This document shows positions 33,080 through 44,590 of a DNA stretch of 64,000 nucleotides, piece by piece; the stretch's first letter is position 1; every line of letters begins with the position of its first letter. The translations under genes were made by a program, and so were the position numbers. The stretch comes from Lepeophtheirus salmonis. Its lineage: Eukaryota; Arthropoda; Copepoda; Siphonostomatoida; Caligidae. Below the pieces are notes generated by a model. It ran no database searches. It worked only from the letters and a program-made list of their open reading frames with translations, and was not told where the DNA came from. The stretch covers positions 23,216,363 to 23,280,362 of the forward strand of contig NC_052135.2 of NCBI RefSeq assembly GCF_016086655.4, in the 5' to 3' direction.

Positions 33080-34195
33080 TATTCAGCTTTCATTGCTTTT
33101 TTTATTTTTTAAATCGGACGATTAGTTTAGGAGAAAGTCCAATTAAAAAAATCGTGTTGGTTTTTTAAATAGAAGTTGGACCCTGTAGTTGCGATTTAGA
33201 GCCATATTTCGACATGTAATGACTATTTTGATAGAAAATAAAAGTAGTTACAATCAATAAAAAAATATTCGAGCATTCGAAAGAAATTGAATAAGTCATC
33301 CTTCATGGATGTTTTAACTCTTTCCGGTTCTCTGGACAAAAATATTTATAAACTTTAAATGAATTTACCGATGGTGATCCATTTAAAATATCACTTCCTT
33401 TTTTTGTCTTTTCTATACAAATCTATGCATTACATCATTCAATTTTAAGGAAATCAGTACAAATCTTAAATTAAAAAATAATTTTCAGCTTTAATTTTCA
33501 AAATTTTTAAATAAATTTACTTCTAAATATCCAAGTTTCCATTTTATTATTGAAAACATTGAAAAATGAATATGTAGACAGATTTTTCCAATAAATAAAT
33601 TGGGAAAAAATAACTACACACTACATAAATATATTATTTCAGATATAATCTTATACATTGTTATTGAAAAAGATATATCTTGTTATCTTAAATATATTTT
33701 ATTCAATCCATCGGACAGTTGTAGTAATCTTTTCTCATTCTATCTATTCAACCATATTTGACTTTCGATAAAATTTCCCCTGGATTTCAACAAATTCGGA
33801 GGAAATTTCATTATTTTTTTAAACTGAAGGTGAGTTACGATATCTATCACCATTTATATCTAATAACTTTGTATATCATTATCTTCAAACCTCAACAACT
33901 TTCCCCATAAAAATGAAAAAGTTTTGAGATTGAAAACGTGTCTTGTTCGTTGCAATGAAAATACCATGATAGATTAATTTTGGAGACAGACAACCAACAA
34001 TTCCCCTAGTTAGACTTAGGAGAAAAAAACACAATTTTTTCAGTACAGAAAAATATATTTCACTCCTTCTTGGGAGCCTTTTCAATCGTAACAGATTATA
34101 ATAATTACGCCTAAAAAACACACAATCTCACAATTAATTATTTAATACTTTTTAAAAAAGGAAACTGGGATACAGTAGTGGGAGTAGTTTCCTCA
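33080..34195. other. AT-rich noncoding stretch
   Basis: No coding or element signature. Confidence 0.45.
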
Positions 34196-34199
34196 CAAT

Positions 34200-36610
34200 T
34201 TCTATTTAGTCCTTAGTCTTATTTGTACTTTCATATAATGCATCTTCTGGGCACGGATGAAATGTGTCCAGTAGCTTCTTCTCCTCTCTTGATGTAATCT
34301 ACATATTATCTCACTCTGTCTTTTAATCTTCTTCCTGTTTGGCCTACATATTGGGCTGCAAAGTTGGGGTTTAAGCAAGTAATGCAATATATTACTCCAG
34401 TTGTATCACAGTCAACCAAATGACTAATATCTACATCGTACAACAGCTTTTGATTGAGCAACACATACTTCTTTATTAATATCCAGAAATGTGCAGTAAT
34501 TGCATTTTTCCTTTTTGAACCCCACATTTGAACTGGTAGGTCTATTATTTAAAGGTTCACGAACTTTGGCATTACAAATCATAGCTTTGAGATTTACTAG
34601 TTGTTTAAATGCAAGCATTGGTGGAAATGGGAAGATTTATTTCATTGTCAGATCTCTCAATAATGTGTTCCCGTGTTTCTTAATAATCTCGGAAACACTT
34701 GGTAACTGTTGTTATTGGTTGATGGGAAATACAACTCGATTACACTTCACTTTGACACTGGGTTTGAGTACTTCTTCTTTTGCTATGCCCATGTCTCTGT
34801 TCAGACAGTTTTCAATAATTCTTCCTGAGTAACTTCTACTCATCAACATCTCCCTCAGTTCTACCATCCTTTGTTTTCTTTGTTCAGGGTCACTGCATAT
34901 CCTAACAGTTCTGAAGGCCAGATTGTAAGCCCGGATGTTTTTAGAGACATGAGCGGGATGTAAGAAAGAAGGAGGGAGGTAGAGAACTCAGTCACCAACC
35001 TACATTTTTTGATGAAGACAGTAGTTTCAAGGAAAGTTGTGGATTTGTTCGTGAAGTCAAATGAGCAAGGAAATTTTATGGTGGGGGTGAGGTTCATTGA
35101 TCTTCTGCATGAAGACCTTGAATTCTTCCTCTGTACCAATCCATATCAAGAAGATGTCATCAATGAATATCTTGTATATTATAATGGACATTCCAATAAT
35201 AAGGATGGTCACACCTTTAATGAGTTTGTATAGGAATACCGTGAAGTTATTTTCATATGTGGGTGCCACCATGGTCACCATAGCAGTCCATAGTAATTGA
35301 ATGAAGAACTCTTTGTTGAACTCAAATGTGTTGTAGGTGAGAACCAGGGACAAGAGCATCATCAGAACAGCTGTAGCAATTATTTTGTCTTTCCTTGTAT
35401 ACAAGGTTTCTTCGAAGAATTTAATTTCCTTTTCATGAGGTATGTTGGAGTAAAGGCCAGTAACATCCACTGACACTGGGCAGGCATTGTTAAGAAGTAG
35501 TTCACCTTTGTTGATTTCTTCCAAGTCCCTTAATGAGGAGTGTCTTTGACATAGCTCAGGGCATCTTTTACTAGATCTCTTGCAGAGTGATCTACAAGGA
35601 TACTCATGTTCTAAGTGATCGATTTGCTTCTACTAAAGATTGGTCTTGAAGGCGGAACTTTTGTCTTTACCGCTTAGTGAACCTTGTGGACAAGGTAAAA
35701 CCTGCCTTGGTTCTTTTCTTTTGGATCTAAAGCCTTCATATCTTCTTGGGAAATGCTATGAGTGCCTCCAATTTCCTTCAAGCCTTGAAATATTCTTGAC
35801 TTAGTGTTTCTCAGTTATTTCAAATTAATCTTTTTGTAGTCGATTAGTCTGTCTAGATGCTCCTTTGCTGACTCAATGTAGTCCTCAAAGTCTATTATAA
35901 CAATCCACAATCCCTTATCGATAGGCTTAATGACTATCACTCTGTCTTTTTTGGAGCTTGATAAGTTGTGTCAATACTTGCTTCTCATATTTGTTCAGGT
36001 TGGGATTGGCTTTATTGTTTGTGTTATCCAATAAGTTCACTTTTCACAGCATTACAAAACATGGTGAGTTTTGTACTTGTATGCTGGTCTTCTCTTTCTT
36101 CAAGATGGAATGTGGAGGTTTTTCTTCATCTGGATTATTTTTTTGAAGTGAAAAAACCCTTTCCATTTGAATCTTTTTTTCAAATCTTCTGAATTCCCCC
36201 ATGACTTCTAAGAGGTTCAACCGTAATGAGGTTACACAATAATTGAATCTTATCTTCAAAAGTGATATTATTGGGGAAGTGAGTTCTACCTTGAAAAAGT
36301 TGTGTATCAGGTTGATCAATTCCTTCTTTTTCATATCCTATTGCCTTTTATATCTTCCTCGCTTAATAAACTTTCTTTCCTTTGTGTTTGAAGATTTTGG
36401 ATTTTAATCAAGCTACTGGAAAATAATTCTGGCTGGAACAGAGTCTCCTTTTAACTTTAGCCATAAAATATTTGTCTTCTGCTTTAAAGATCTTTCCATT
36501 GAGAGGCCCATCTTGTAAACGAAGTTTGTGAGGTTGATGTTGTCATGGTTTTCATTATTAAAAGCCATAAGAACAAGTTTAAGTTTTTGATAAAGGTAAG
36601 TCAATCTCAT
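34200..36610 (-). mobile_element. Penelope-like retroelement (RT + GIY-YIG endonuclease), nearly full length
   Basis: The minus strand reads as a broken ~800-residue protein, the usual length for Penelope. N-terminal part (36610-36044): MGEFRRFEKKIQMERVF. Middle (about 35960-35560): VIVIKPIDKGLWIVIIDFED, QGRFYLVHKVH and PPSRPI. The RT core (35524-35057) has motif A VSVDVTGLYSNIPHE and motif C FIDDIFLIWIGTEEEF with the Asp pair intact; the motif B region is degraded (LLWTAMVTMVAPTYEN). Then NLTPTIKFPCSFDFTNKSTT and FLETTVF. After more frames, MICNAKVREPL and CNYCTFLDINKEV precede the GIY-YIG nuclease: GVIYCITC and AQYVGQTGRRLKDR (34527-34306). Stops and frameshifts make it inactive. Termini were not resolved. 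Confidence 0.88.
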
Positions 36611-36619
36611 CCCATTGAC

Positions 36620-37785
36620 TCTAGATTCGATTTCAGCAAATGATATTTTAAGATAAGAAAAAGATGTTTGAATGTATACAAATTCTCAAGATCTGCAGGC
36701 TGTTTGACCCAACTTTTGAGTAGGGGTACTGTTTACTTTGAAGGTATGTGGAATTATCTTCTTACTCAAACAAAGCTCCAAGCTTTATTTATAAATTAAA
36801 TTTTGGAAGAACAAAAATTATTAAAGTCGCATTTTCTCTTCCCAAACAAAAAAACATTTTATATGTCACATAATCTCTTCATTTTGATAGGGGAAGTTAT
36901 TGAGGTTTGAAGAATATTAAATGCAAATTTCATATAAATAAATTGAGTATACACGTGGTAACCCACGATTCTGCCACTTTATATCCAGACATATGTATCC
37001 ACATTAAATAAGTGAGGCAATTGTATCCATTACATTTGTACACACAGTAAATACGTGCGACTTTTGTATCCACATTTTTTATTAATTATATTTTCTCAAA
37101 CTGCATATTTTTATAATAAAATTACGTTAGAGACAAAATCTCTAGGATTATTTGCTAGTCTTCCCATAATCATTTTGCTGGGATAAGAGAGGTAATAGCA
37201 ATGGAGGTGGTGGACCAATTGCAGAATGCTTCGAAAAACCCAACGGCCCCTCCGAGAGGAGTTATGCTTGACATTTAAAATAATTTACAAAACATTCATT
37301 GGAGCCTGACATCCAGTGTAGGCAGCATCAGAAGAATGATTCAAAGGAGACAGAAAATAAGCGGGGTCTTCCCCCATTGCCTCTCTAATTTGAAGATGTT
37401 ATCTAGTTAATGACTCAATCACTCAAGGTAACTTATTTTACAGTAAATATTTATTTATGAAAAAAATCTTCATTTACGGGTTAAGACCGAACCAAACAAA
37501 ATTGCGGTCTCGGACTGATTCTCAACACTAATTAATACATTCTTATCATCATTGTGAGATAAATAAGGATGCACAAAGGAATATTTGGCTTTTAATATGT
37601 AGGTAAATATTTATTTATACTCGTACATTCATCAGAATCCTTTTTATCTTTTTATATTATTTTGAATATGTTTTTGAATGTATGTCCGCATCAAAAAGGA
37701 GGCGTATTGTATTTTTTTACTACGATACATTTAATCCTTCCAATTAAAGTTCAAAAACAAACCATTTGAATAAGGCTTTTCCTTC
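36620..37785. other. noncoding stretch
   Basis: No gene. GTATCCA-type words recur three to four times at 36985-37075. CGGTCTCGGACTGATTCTCAACACTA at 37503-37531 is the 3' end of the TAGTGTTG MITE family. Confidence 0.4.
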
Positions 37786-37789
37786 TCAT

Positions 37790-37997
37790 CATCATATAAC
37801 GACGTGATGCGACAACATAAAAACAATCTTGGACCAGAATAAAAAAATGGAGACAATCACAATTTATGTCTTTACTTCATATAATTATACATACACCATT
37901 ATTTCATCGACATATTCGAGTCAACTATAGGCTTTGTATTCGAATTTGTGAAATGACTTAAGCTACTCAAGAAATTTAACTATAGTTTTAGAACCTT
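37790..37997 (-). repeat. R1 repeat copy (3' half), joined to the LINE poly(A)
   Basis: The reverse complement begins GGTTCTAAAACTATAGTTAA immediately after the LINE A-rich tail. It continues with GAATACAAAGCCTATAGTTG, ACATAAATTGTGATT and GTTTTTATGTTG, matching 52935-53125 at most positions. Confidence 0.7.
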
Positions 37998-38189
37998 TTT
38001 CTTTTTTTGGTTAAAATAATTTATTTATATTCTACAATACAAACAGTGTAAATAATGAATACACATAAAGATAAAAGTAGATCATATAAATAAAAAGTAA
38101 CTGGACAATTACGTTTAAAAAAACATAAATGAACATTATAGTTCATATTTAATGTCCTGAAATAAAATAACCTGATATAATAAAAAATT

Positions 38190-39622
38190 CTAAACATGAG
38201 CTAAGGTGAATAAAAAATGACAATGTCTTCTTATTATTGACTTGATGGGATTAAAATATTGCACGGACCTCGAAGGAACAAATTTGATGATATTTCCGGC
38301 CCATGGCCATGACGAAGATAATGACAGAGGGTTTTTGATAGAAAGTGCTGAATATCGAGCAGCTGCGCTTGTCATTATAGCTCTTAATTCTTCCACATGA
38401 AATGGAGAGTCAATAGTTAACTTTTTAGCAATCAATGATTTGCTATTTAATAAAGCAAACTCCACGGCTTTGTGAACAAGAGAAGTATTTTTATTTCTCT
38501 TATAAGCTCCAAATTATATATTTTCCTTTATTAAGTTAGAAGAAATATCTTCCGTTACAAAAACGTTGTATTGGATAAAATATTTGACTAATCTCAAAAC
38601 TGGGCAATCAGTAAAAATGTGCAGGGTAGAGTTCAATATAAAATCACAGTCTTTGCAAGGATAATAACATTTGATATTGTCATTGGAAGTTTAAAATTGT
38701 GTCGTAAATTTGGTGTTGTCTTAAATTCCAGAAATTGATTGGTGAATTCTTCGTTCCCATGAAGGAGGAAGATCGAGTAGTACCATAAATTTATCTGACA
38801 TAGACTTCACTTTCACCGACAAATTTTGGTAAAAACTCATTTTTAAGAACTATGGTTTCGAAGGGGTAAAATATTTAAGAGTGCTCTCGAGGGGAAGACG
38901 AAATCTCCCTCCCCAAAAGACAGATTTCGGGCTTAAGCCATGATAACTTAAAATTTTACGATGGAGACTAGTCTTCTCTAATAAAAAGGGATTCCCAAAC
39001 TTAGTAACAAAATGAATTTTAGTCCTATTTCCGTGAATTATATCAATTGTTGACTCTGAATTATGAGTAGGCCTTCTTCCTTTCCATAAAATTCTCTGAA
39101 TAGAACCTAGAAGTGGTGAAAAAACTTGAAAATCCCGATTAGTTAAGGGAGTTCCAATTTGGATACATTCATAATATTTGGAGGACGTGAAATTCACCCT
39201 CCAGTCTCTCAAGGGGTAAACACCTATTTCCTCCACAACCTTTTTGTAACATTTTGGAATTATACACGATAAAATTCAGAGCCAACCGCCTAATTTATTC
39301 TTTGGATGCTTTAAAGTAGGAATATATTTTTTATGGAAGAGTCCCTTAAACCATGCATCTTCTTGAATCATTGTAGATTCTGCTGGAGAAGGAATGATCT
39401 GTGTAATACAAGAGGAACAATTCTCAAATTGTACACATCAATGCGTTTTTGTAGAGATAAATGACGCCATTTTTGGATCTGTTTGTTGACCATCATATTT
39501 AATTGTACCCAATTACCACTTGATACCCCATTGGTTGTCCATTCGATACCTAAAATGTTCACCTTAGGTATAATTCTACAACCTCCGATTATTGTAGAAA
39601 CTATCTGGGTTCCAGGATCCAA
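38190..39622 (-). pseudogene. LINE ORF2 C-terminal region
   Basis: The 39622-39368 frame contains VNILGIEWTTNG and WRHLSLQKRIDVYNLRIVPL, the post-RT connection segment common to L1/CR1-type elements. The 39236-38850 frame (128 residues) continues with IQRILWKGRRP and related text. Further on a Cys/His cluster (YYPCKDCDF...LHIFTDCP, about 38670-38610) is the usual C-terminal zinc-binding motif. The last frame (38465-38190) carries EELRAIMTSAAARYSALS, shared with the fragment at 23.8 kb. The frames are separated by stops. Confidence 0.7.
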
Positions 39623-39699
39623 GGGGAAGGATGGCGGTTTTTGTTAGATTCATTTCTAATCCAGAGTTGACCTTAAATTTGTTAAAAAAATTCAAAAGA

Positions 39700-40921
39700 A
39701 CTTTGATCCTATACGGAAGTTGAATTTCTGAATTACCTTCAATCATTAAATGTTACTTCATCAGCATATAGGGGAATGAGATGAGGAGTCCCACAAAAAG
39801 AGACTCCAAATCCCAAATACTTTTTCGAAATGGTCTTGGTTAGTTCATCGATGACATATAAATAGCAAGGGGGCGACTGGAGAACCTTGTCTACAGCTCT
39901 TTCTTAATTGAATGGGTTCACTCATTTTACCATTCAACGAAATTATCGAAGAGCCGTTAGTGAGTAAAGCTCTGTTAGGATTAAAAAAACCTTTTGGGAG
40001 TAACCTTTTAACACATCTCATAATGTGACAGTGACGTACAGAGTCAAATGCTTTACAAAAATCAATTGTAATCAATGCACCAAACTTGCCACTCCTATTA
40101 AGAGATTCAATTGCCGCAGCTATATTTCGTGAAATATCCGTAATTTTTCTATTTCTTAGGAAACCTTTTTGTTCAACTGTAATGTTTTGGTTTAAAATGG
40201 GTTCAATTTGCTTAGCTGAAACACTAGACAATATTCTGTAAGCTTCATATAAAACTGTGATGGGCCTACAGTGATTGAAATCAGTGCCATCACCCATTTT
40301 AGGTATAAGAGCTATCCTTCCTTTTGTAAGAGAACGGGACATTTTTCCAGACTTCTCCATGGATTTTCTTACTTTTAAAAGGTATGGCGCAATTTCTTCA
40401 GGCGCGAGAGAGAAAATTCGCCCACAAAGGCCATCCGGTCCCGATGCCTTGGAATCCTTGAAATCATTCTTTATATAATTTACGATGTTAGCCTTGGTAA
40501 ATACTTCAACCTTTGAGGGTCTCCTTTTCTTTGTGAAATTGAGTCTCTCTCCACCTAAAATCTCCGAGAACCTTTTATGGAAATATTGCAACACTTCAGA
40601 AGGCTCACCGATTGTTCTATTGTTAACAACAATTTTTTGTATTGTAGTGGCTGTATGATTATGTTTGCGAGGCAAATATTTGGTTCTAGGAATGGGATCG
40701 GTTTCGCGATCTACTTTTCTTCTCATTTCAATGACAAAGATTCTGTTTGAATTCACCAAATCTGTAGTGTAGTTTAAAAAAAATAAAATAGAAGAGCTGT
40801 TTAAAACTTTTTGAAGACTCATTTGGAACTTATTTGCTTTCTTTTTTTGAGATTTAATAAATTTTTGCAATGTTGTAACAGCAATATGAGACAATAATTT
40901 ATAAGCACATCGAGAAGGCAA
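39700..40921 (-). pseudogene. LINE reverse transcriptase domain
   Basis: A 358-residue open frame (40921-39845) holds SKASGPDGLCGRIF, KGRIALIPKMGDGTDFNHCR with PITVL, VEQKGFLRNRKITDISRNI, motif A ALITIDFCKAFDSVRH and motif B RKSCRQGSPVAPLLF. It then stops in ICHR. The next piece, in another frame at about 39790-39740, contains motif C as YADEV, so the second catalytic Asp of YADD is Glu. The fold-defining blocks are in the right order and spacing. The upstream part (VYFDKQVKNASYRPDL, about 41100-41050) links to the endonuclease. Confidence 0.85.
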
Positions 40922-41080
40922 AAAACTAAGACCTTTTAAAAGATTGGATTTTAAAACTTTTCGAAATTACATTACCTTAATATCCATTTTGGCACTTTAA
41001 AGTGATGACTGCAGGGAATAAAACGAAGAGTTGTTTCAATAATTTTGTGATTGGTCAACAGATCTGGTCTATATGAAGCA

Positions 41081-41480
41081 TTTTTAACCTGCTTATCAAA
41101 ATAGACGATATTAAGGCTAAATCGATTCTTGAAGATCTCAAATTACCCACAATTTTCCAATGCTTTTGATCGGACATTTCAATGTAGATCTGGATAAGCC
41201 AGCGAGCTCTGTTCCAAATGCTGGAATATTGTGGGAACTTATAAAGTTTAATTTAGTGGATTTGACGAAAACGTTCAGTCCAGAGGATAATATTTCCTGG
41301 AGTAGTGGAGATAGATCTTCAAGAATCGATTTAGCCTTAATATTGTCTATTTTTAATAAGCAGGTTAAAAATGACTGAAAAAAAGATGGCAGACACAGGG
41401 CACAATTTCTCGAGCAGGATGAGGACACCTGAGTCCCAACATCTTGCAGACATAGGATATCGGGAAATTCAATAGATGTT
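41081..41480. pseudogene. LINE AP-endonuclease domain with internal inversion
   Basis: On the minus strand, FPDILCLQDVGTQ (about 41470-41427) is the start of an APE domain. The next expected part lies on the plus strand instead: LIGHFNVDLDKPASSV, LVDLTKTFSPEDN and SSGDRSSRIDLALI (41160-41378), where GHFN replaces the catalytic GDFN. The segment after that returns to the minus strand at 41138. The 59-bp sequence AGATCTTCAAGAATCGATTT... (41313-41371, +) is present again at 41138-41081 (-) with about three differences, one of them an indel. The result is an inverted 0.2-kb segment bounded on one side by a duplicated stretch. Confidence 0.75.
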
Positions 41481-41610
41481 TCATAAGACCATGTCTAATT
41501 CGTCTATCTCCACCTCTCCTTATATTCAACTACAAAATAGTAGCCTGTTGGCCTTTAGATCATTAGAGATTTTTGGAGGAAAAAAGTCGGTTATTTTGTG
41601 CTGGAGTTTA

Positions 41611-42160
41611 TTAGTGAGAGACATTTTTGGGGTTCTTCATCTCGTTCGACGTTTGGCAATTAGAGTGCAATTCATATCCGTTGCGTTTGGTAAGTGATTG
41701 GGACCTAGTACGACTGAGTTGGACAACTTTGTCGCTCAGGAAAGGTTTATTAGGCTTATCATTACATAGAGTGTTCGATATTGAATTTGGTTCCAAGGAG
41801 TTTGAAACTAAACTAACTTTTTCCACTGTAGTATCTGAGATTCTTACATTAGTATATCTAGATGACTGCGAAGCCGGTGTGGATGAAATTGGATTGTTCT
41901 TTGAATAAACAGTTGATGCTTGATTTGAATCTATTAGCTCAGTACTGTTTGGTTCTTGAGCTTTACAATCTTCCCCACGTCTCACACATGTTTTTCCCCT
42001 TAGAACTAGGTCCTCTTCTTGGGAGAAAAGTACTTTTTCTGTCCCATTTTTTCTCTTAAGCCTAGAGATCATCCAGGACTTATAGTAACTAACCGATTTA
42101 GTTTTTTTCACCACAAGAAGACCTAAAATGACCAAACATAAAACAGTTTCCGCACTGTCG
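41611..42160 (-). pseudogene. LINE ORF1 C-terminal part with CCHC knuckle
   Basis: Just downstream of the main ORF1 frame the minus strand reads YIGQSRQCGNCFMFGHFRSS ending in Cys, a complete CX2CX4HX4C knuckle (about 42155-42110). It then shifts into the 194-residue frame ending at 41611, which is rich in Ser, Asn and Lys (LVSNSLEPNSISNTLCND and similar), an unstructured tail. A CCHC after an RNA-binding region is typical of ORF1p in several LINE clades. Confidence 0.65.
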
Positions 42161-42207
42161 AGATTGGCCAATATACTCAATTGTGTCAATTTCATCTCCT
42201 AATGGAA

Positions 42208-42849
42208 TCAGTGAAGGTTATTTCTAGGATTTCCTGTAAAATTTATTAACATGTCTGAACCCTTTGTGTTCCAATGTTGATATCTTGGATAATTAAAAAT
42301 AGCGAATTTTTTCGAAAGAGATTTTTGAGATAAGGAAACTTTCCCTATACGAAAGGAGTTGACTGTGCAGAAAGGTTCGAGCAGCGACTTTAATGCTTTC
42401 TCACAAATTTTTCCATAGCCATATTTTGAAGTCAAATCAAACACATGATCGCCATCTCTAGCTAGTATGAGTTTACGATAATCTATCAAAACTTTGAAAG
42501 AATTATTATCTTCATCCTTCAAGTAAACTTCAACTGGAAGAACAATGTCATTCGTGATTCTCTCCATAGGAATTTTATTACGAGCTATTATAAGAGGCTG
42601 ATGAGGTCTATCCCAATTAATACTGTGAACCTCGTTGGGATTTAATTTTAAAATATCCGTAGCAATCAAAGCAAGATTCCCAGGATGCATTTCACTTTTA
42701 AGCAAAGGCCTACGTTTGTCAATTCTTTGTGCAAATAAACATAATTTTTTCCAACCTTTCGAGTCATTAACAGTCCCATCAGACACATAATTAAATGAAG
42801 GGATATAATCTTTGCTTAAATTTGAGTTCACAACTCCACTATATGCCAT
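42208..42849 (-). pseudogene. LINE ORF1 (213 codons, gag-like)
   Basis: Open frame with no stop: MAYSGVVNSNLSKDYIPSFN at the start, LALIATDILKLNPNEVHSIN, PMERITNDIVLPVEVYL, then YGYGKICEKALKSLLEPFC and IFNYPRYQHWNTKGSDMLIN at the end. Position upstream of endonuclease and RT, and a CCHC knuckle directly after it, make it ORF1. I recognise no domain with confidence in the body; an RRM-like fold is possible. The ATG at 42849-42847 is the first in frame. Confidence 0.65.
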
Positions 42850-42904
42850 TGATTTTGCTGTATTGGACGTTCACATATTACAGCGGGGAATTATTGATGA
42901 AGAT

Positions 42905-44590
42905 TCAAGGAAAACAGTGTCCCTTATTCTTATCATTAGGATTGGTACTATTATTTGCCCCAAGAGTAACCATGTTCTCAGAAGCAAAGGAGCCCAAATG
43001 GTGATCCATTTACAATGGATAAGGTTGTCCAAAGGAGATCCCAGTTGGAATTTCTCCTTTTTTATTTTATTATTCTGTCTTTCGCCGGACGTCAAAAATA
43101 ATATCTGAATATAACAACAACAAAAGAAGGAGAAGAAGAAATTCAAGGTGAGTTTACTCACCCTGAGTAAATTACACCACCGATGGAGAGCTCCCGGAGT
43201 TATAAACAGGTATTAAAATAGACTAGGTAAAAAAAGGAAGAAAATCCCTTTACATGCTCCGTAACAAATCCAAGACGGGCTTCGACGCGATAAGTGAGGT
43301 CTATACGAATAAAAAGAATCAAGAAGACTGTAAAGGTGTCTTGTAAGCACACTCATATATTTTTTTTCGCCAAAAAAGAGTCTTAAAACCACACAAAATG
43401 ATAATCACGAAGAAACAAATAAAAACACTTCTGCACTAGTCGAATACATAAACATCTCTCTAAAACCTTAATTTGATTTCAGAGACTTAATTAGGCCCCA
43501 AACTGGCTTTTCAGATGGGAATTTTATCTATATAGTCACAATTAATCGTTAGTACTTAAAGTAATATTTGATGATACCAATAATTTAGTTTAGAATTTTT
43601 ATTTGATTTAAGTGACTTACGTTGGCCTCGATATGATCCCTTTCAACCATTCAATCTATCCATTTCCGATTATTTTATTGTAATAATTAATTTGGTTAAT
43701 TTAAGTGTAATTTGAGACGTTTCCAAATGGTTAATAAGAATAATTTGTTCATGGAATTTAAAATCATCCCAGCTTGCTTCTGTAATGATGGATCATAAAT
43801 GTTATCTTCTGGATCTATTCAGAAATAGATTTATTTCCTTTGACATATGATATTATTAGAGTGCTTGGAAATGTTATGCACTAGCCCAAAAAAAAACACC
43901 TCAATTTTGTACCATAGCAACTAGTTCAAATCTTTGCTTATAAGTTATATGCTGTTTTTTCATAAGAAGATTAGCAACCGTGCTCACACGGTATGAAGAT
44001 GAAAAATCCATCAAAAACTTTCTTCCAGAAGCCCGTATTATAGCATGATCGACAGATGATTCCTTTTTGAAGCCAAAACTACTGAAATCCCTTTCTCAGC
44101 TGCACGTTAAGTTCTTAATTACAACCAATCCCGATCAGTTCTTCTTGTTACATGACATCTCTTTCTTCAATTTCAACCTATGGGTTGATCATCCATCGTG
44201 TGTGTATATAGTCACCAAACATATCTTTGAAATAGGCATGACATTTAAATGTTGAACTTGGATCAAAACATCATCTTCCAGGACGTTTGTCAATGAAATG
44301 TCCGAAAACTGAGTAACATTTACGCCTTCCCATTTTCTGATTCATCTAATCAAACCAAAAAGGATCTAGCTCATAAAAAATATAATCAAATAACTTTATT
44401 GAACTTGATTAATATTTATGCACGAATATTCATTTGTTATTTAAATTATGAACGCAATGTTTGCGTTATGTTTTATTTTGAGACCTACCTAAATATAAAG
44501 AACCCTATTTACATATCATTGACTCTTATATTCTAACATAAGCCCTGGCAGCTCTATATCGACCCCTAGGAGACAATACATATAGACATA
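42905..44590. other. LINE 5' flank and noncoding stretch
   Basis: 42905-43200 may contain the LINE 5' UTR. The rest has no coding signature. Confidence 0.4.

Larger units (their letters stand above)
37998..42900 (-). mobile_element. APE-type LINE, near full length, inactive
   Basis: Read on the minus strand: ORF1 (42849-42208), a CCHC knuckle and tail (about 42155-41611), endonuclease pieces (41480-41081, partly inverted), RT (40921-39700), a C-terminal region (39620-38190) with a Cys/His cluster, a 3' UTR with AATAAA (38020-38025) and an A-rich tail (37998-38010). About 4.9 kb is present; the true 5' end is unresolved. RT layout (KAFDSV motif A, LGIEW and W...LSLQKRI in the connection region) suggests an L1/Tx1- or CR1-related clade; I cannot place it firmly. 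Multiple frameshifts, stops, an inverted segment and YADE in place of YADD make it dead. Confidence 0.85.

Noticed and set aside
33178..33202. ACCCTGTAG..CGA resembling miR-10
   Set aside because: Seed partly matches but the 3' half differs and there is no complementary arm nearby.
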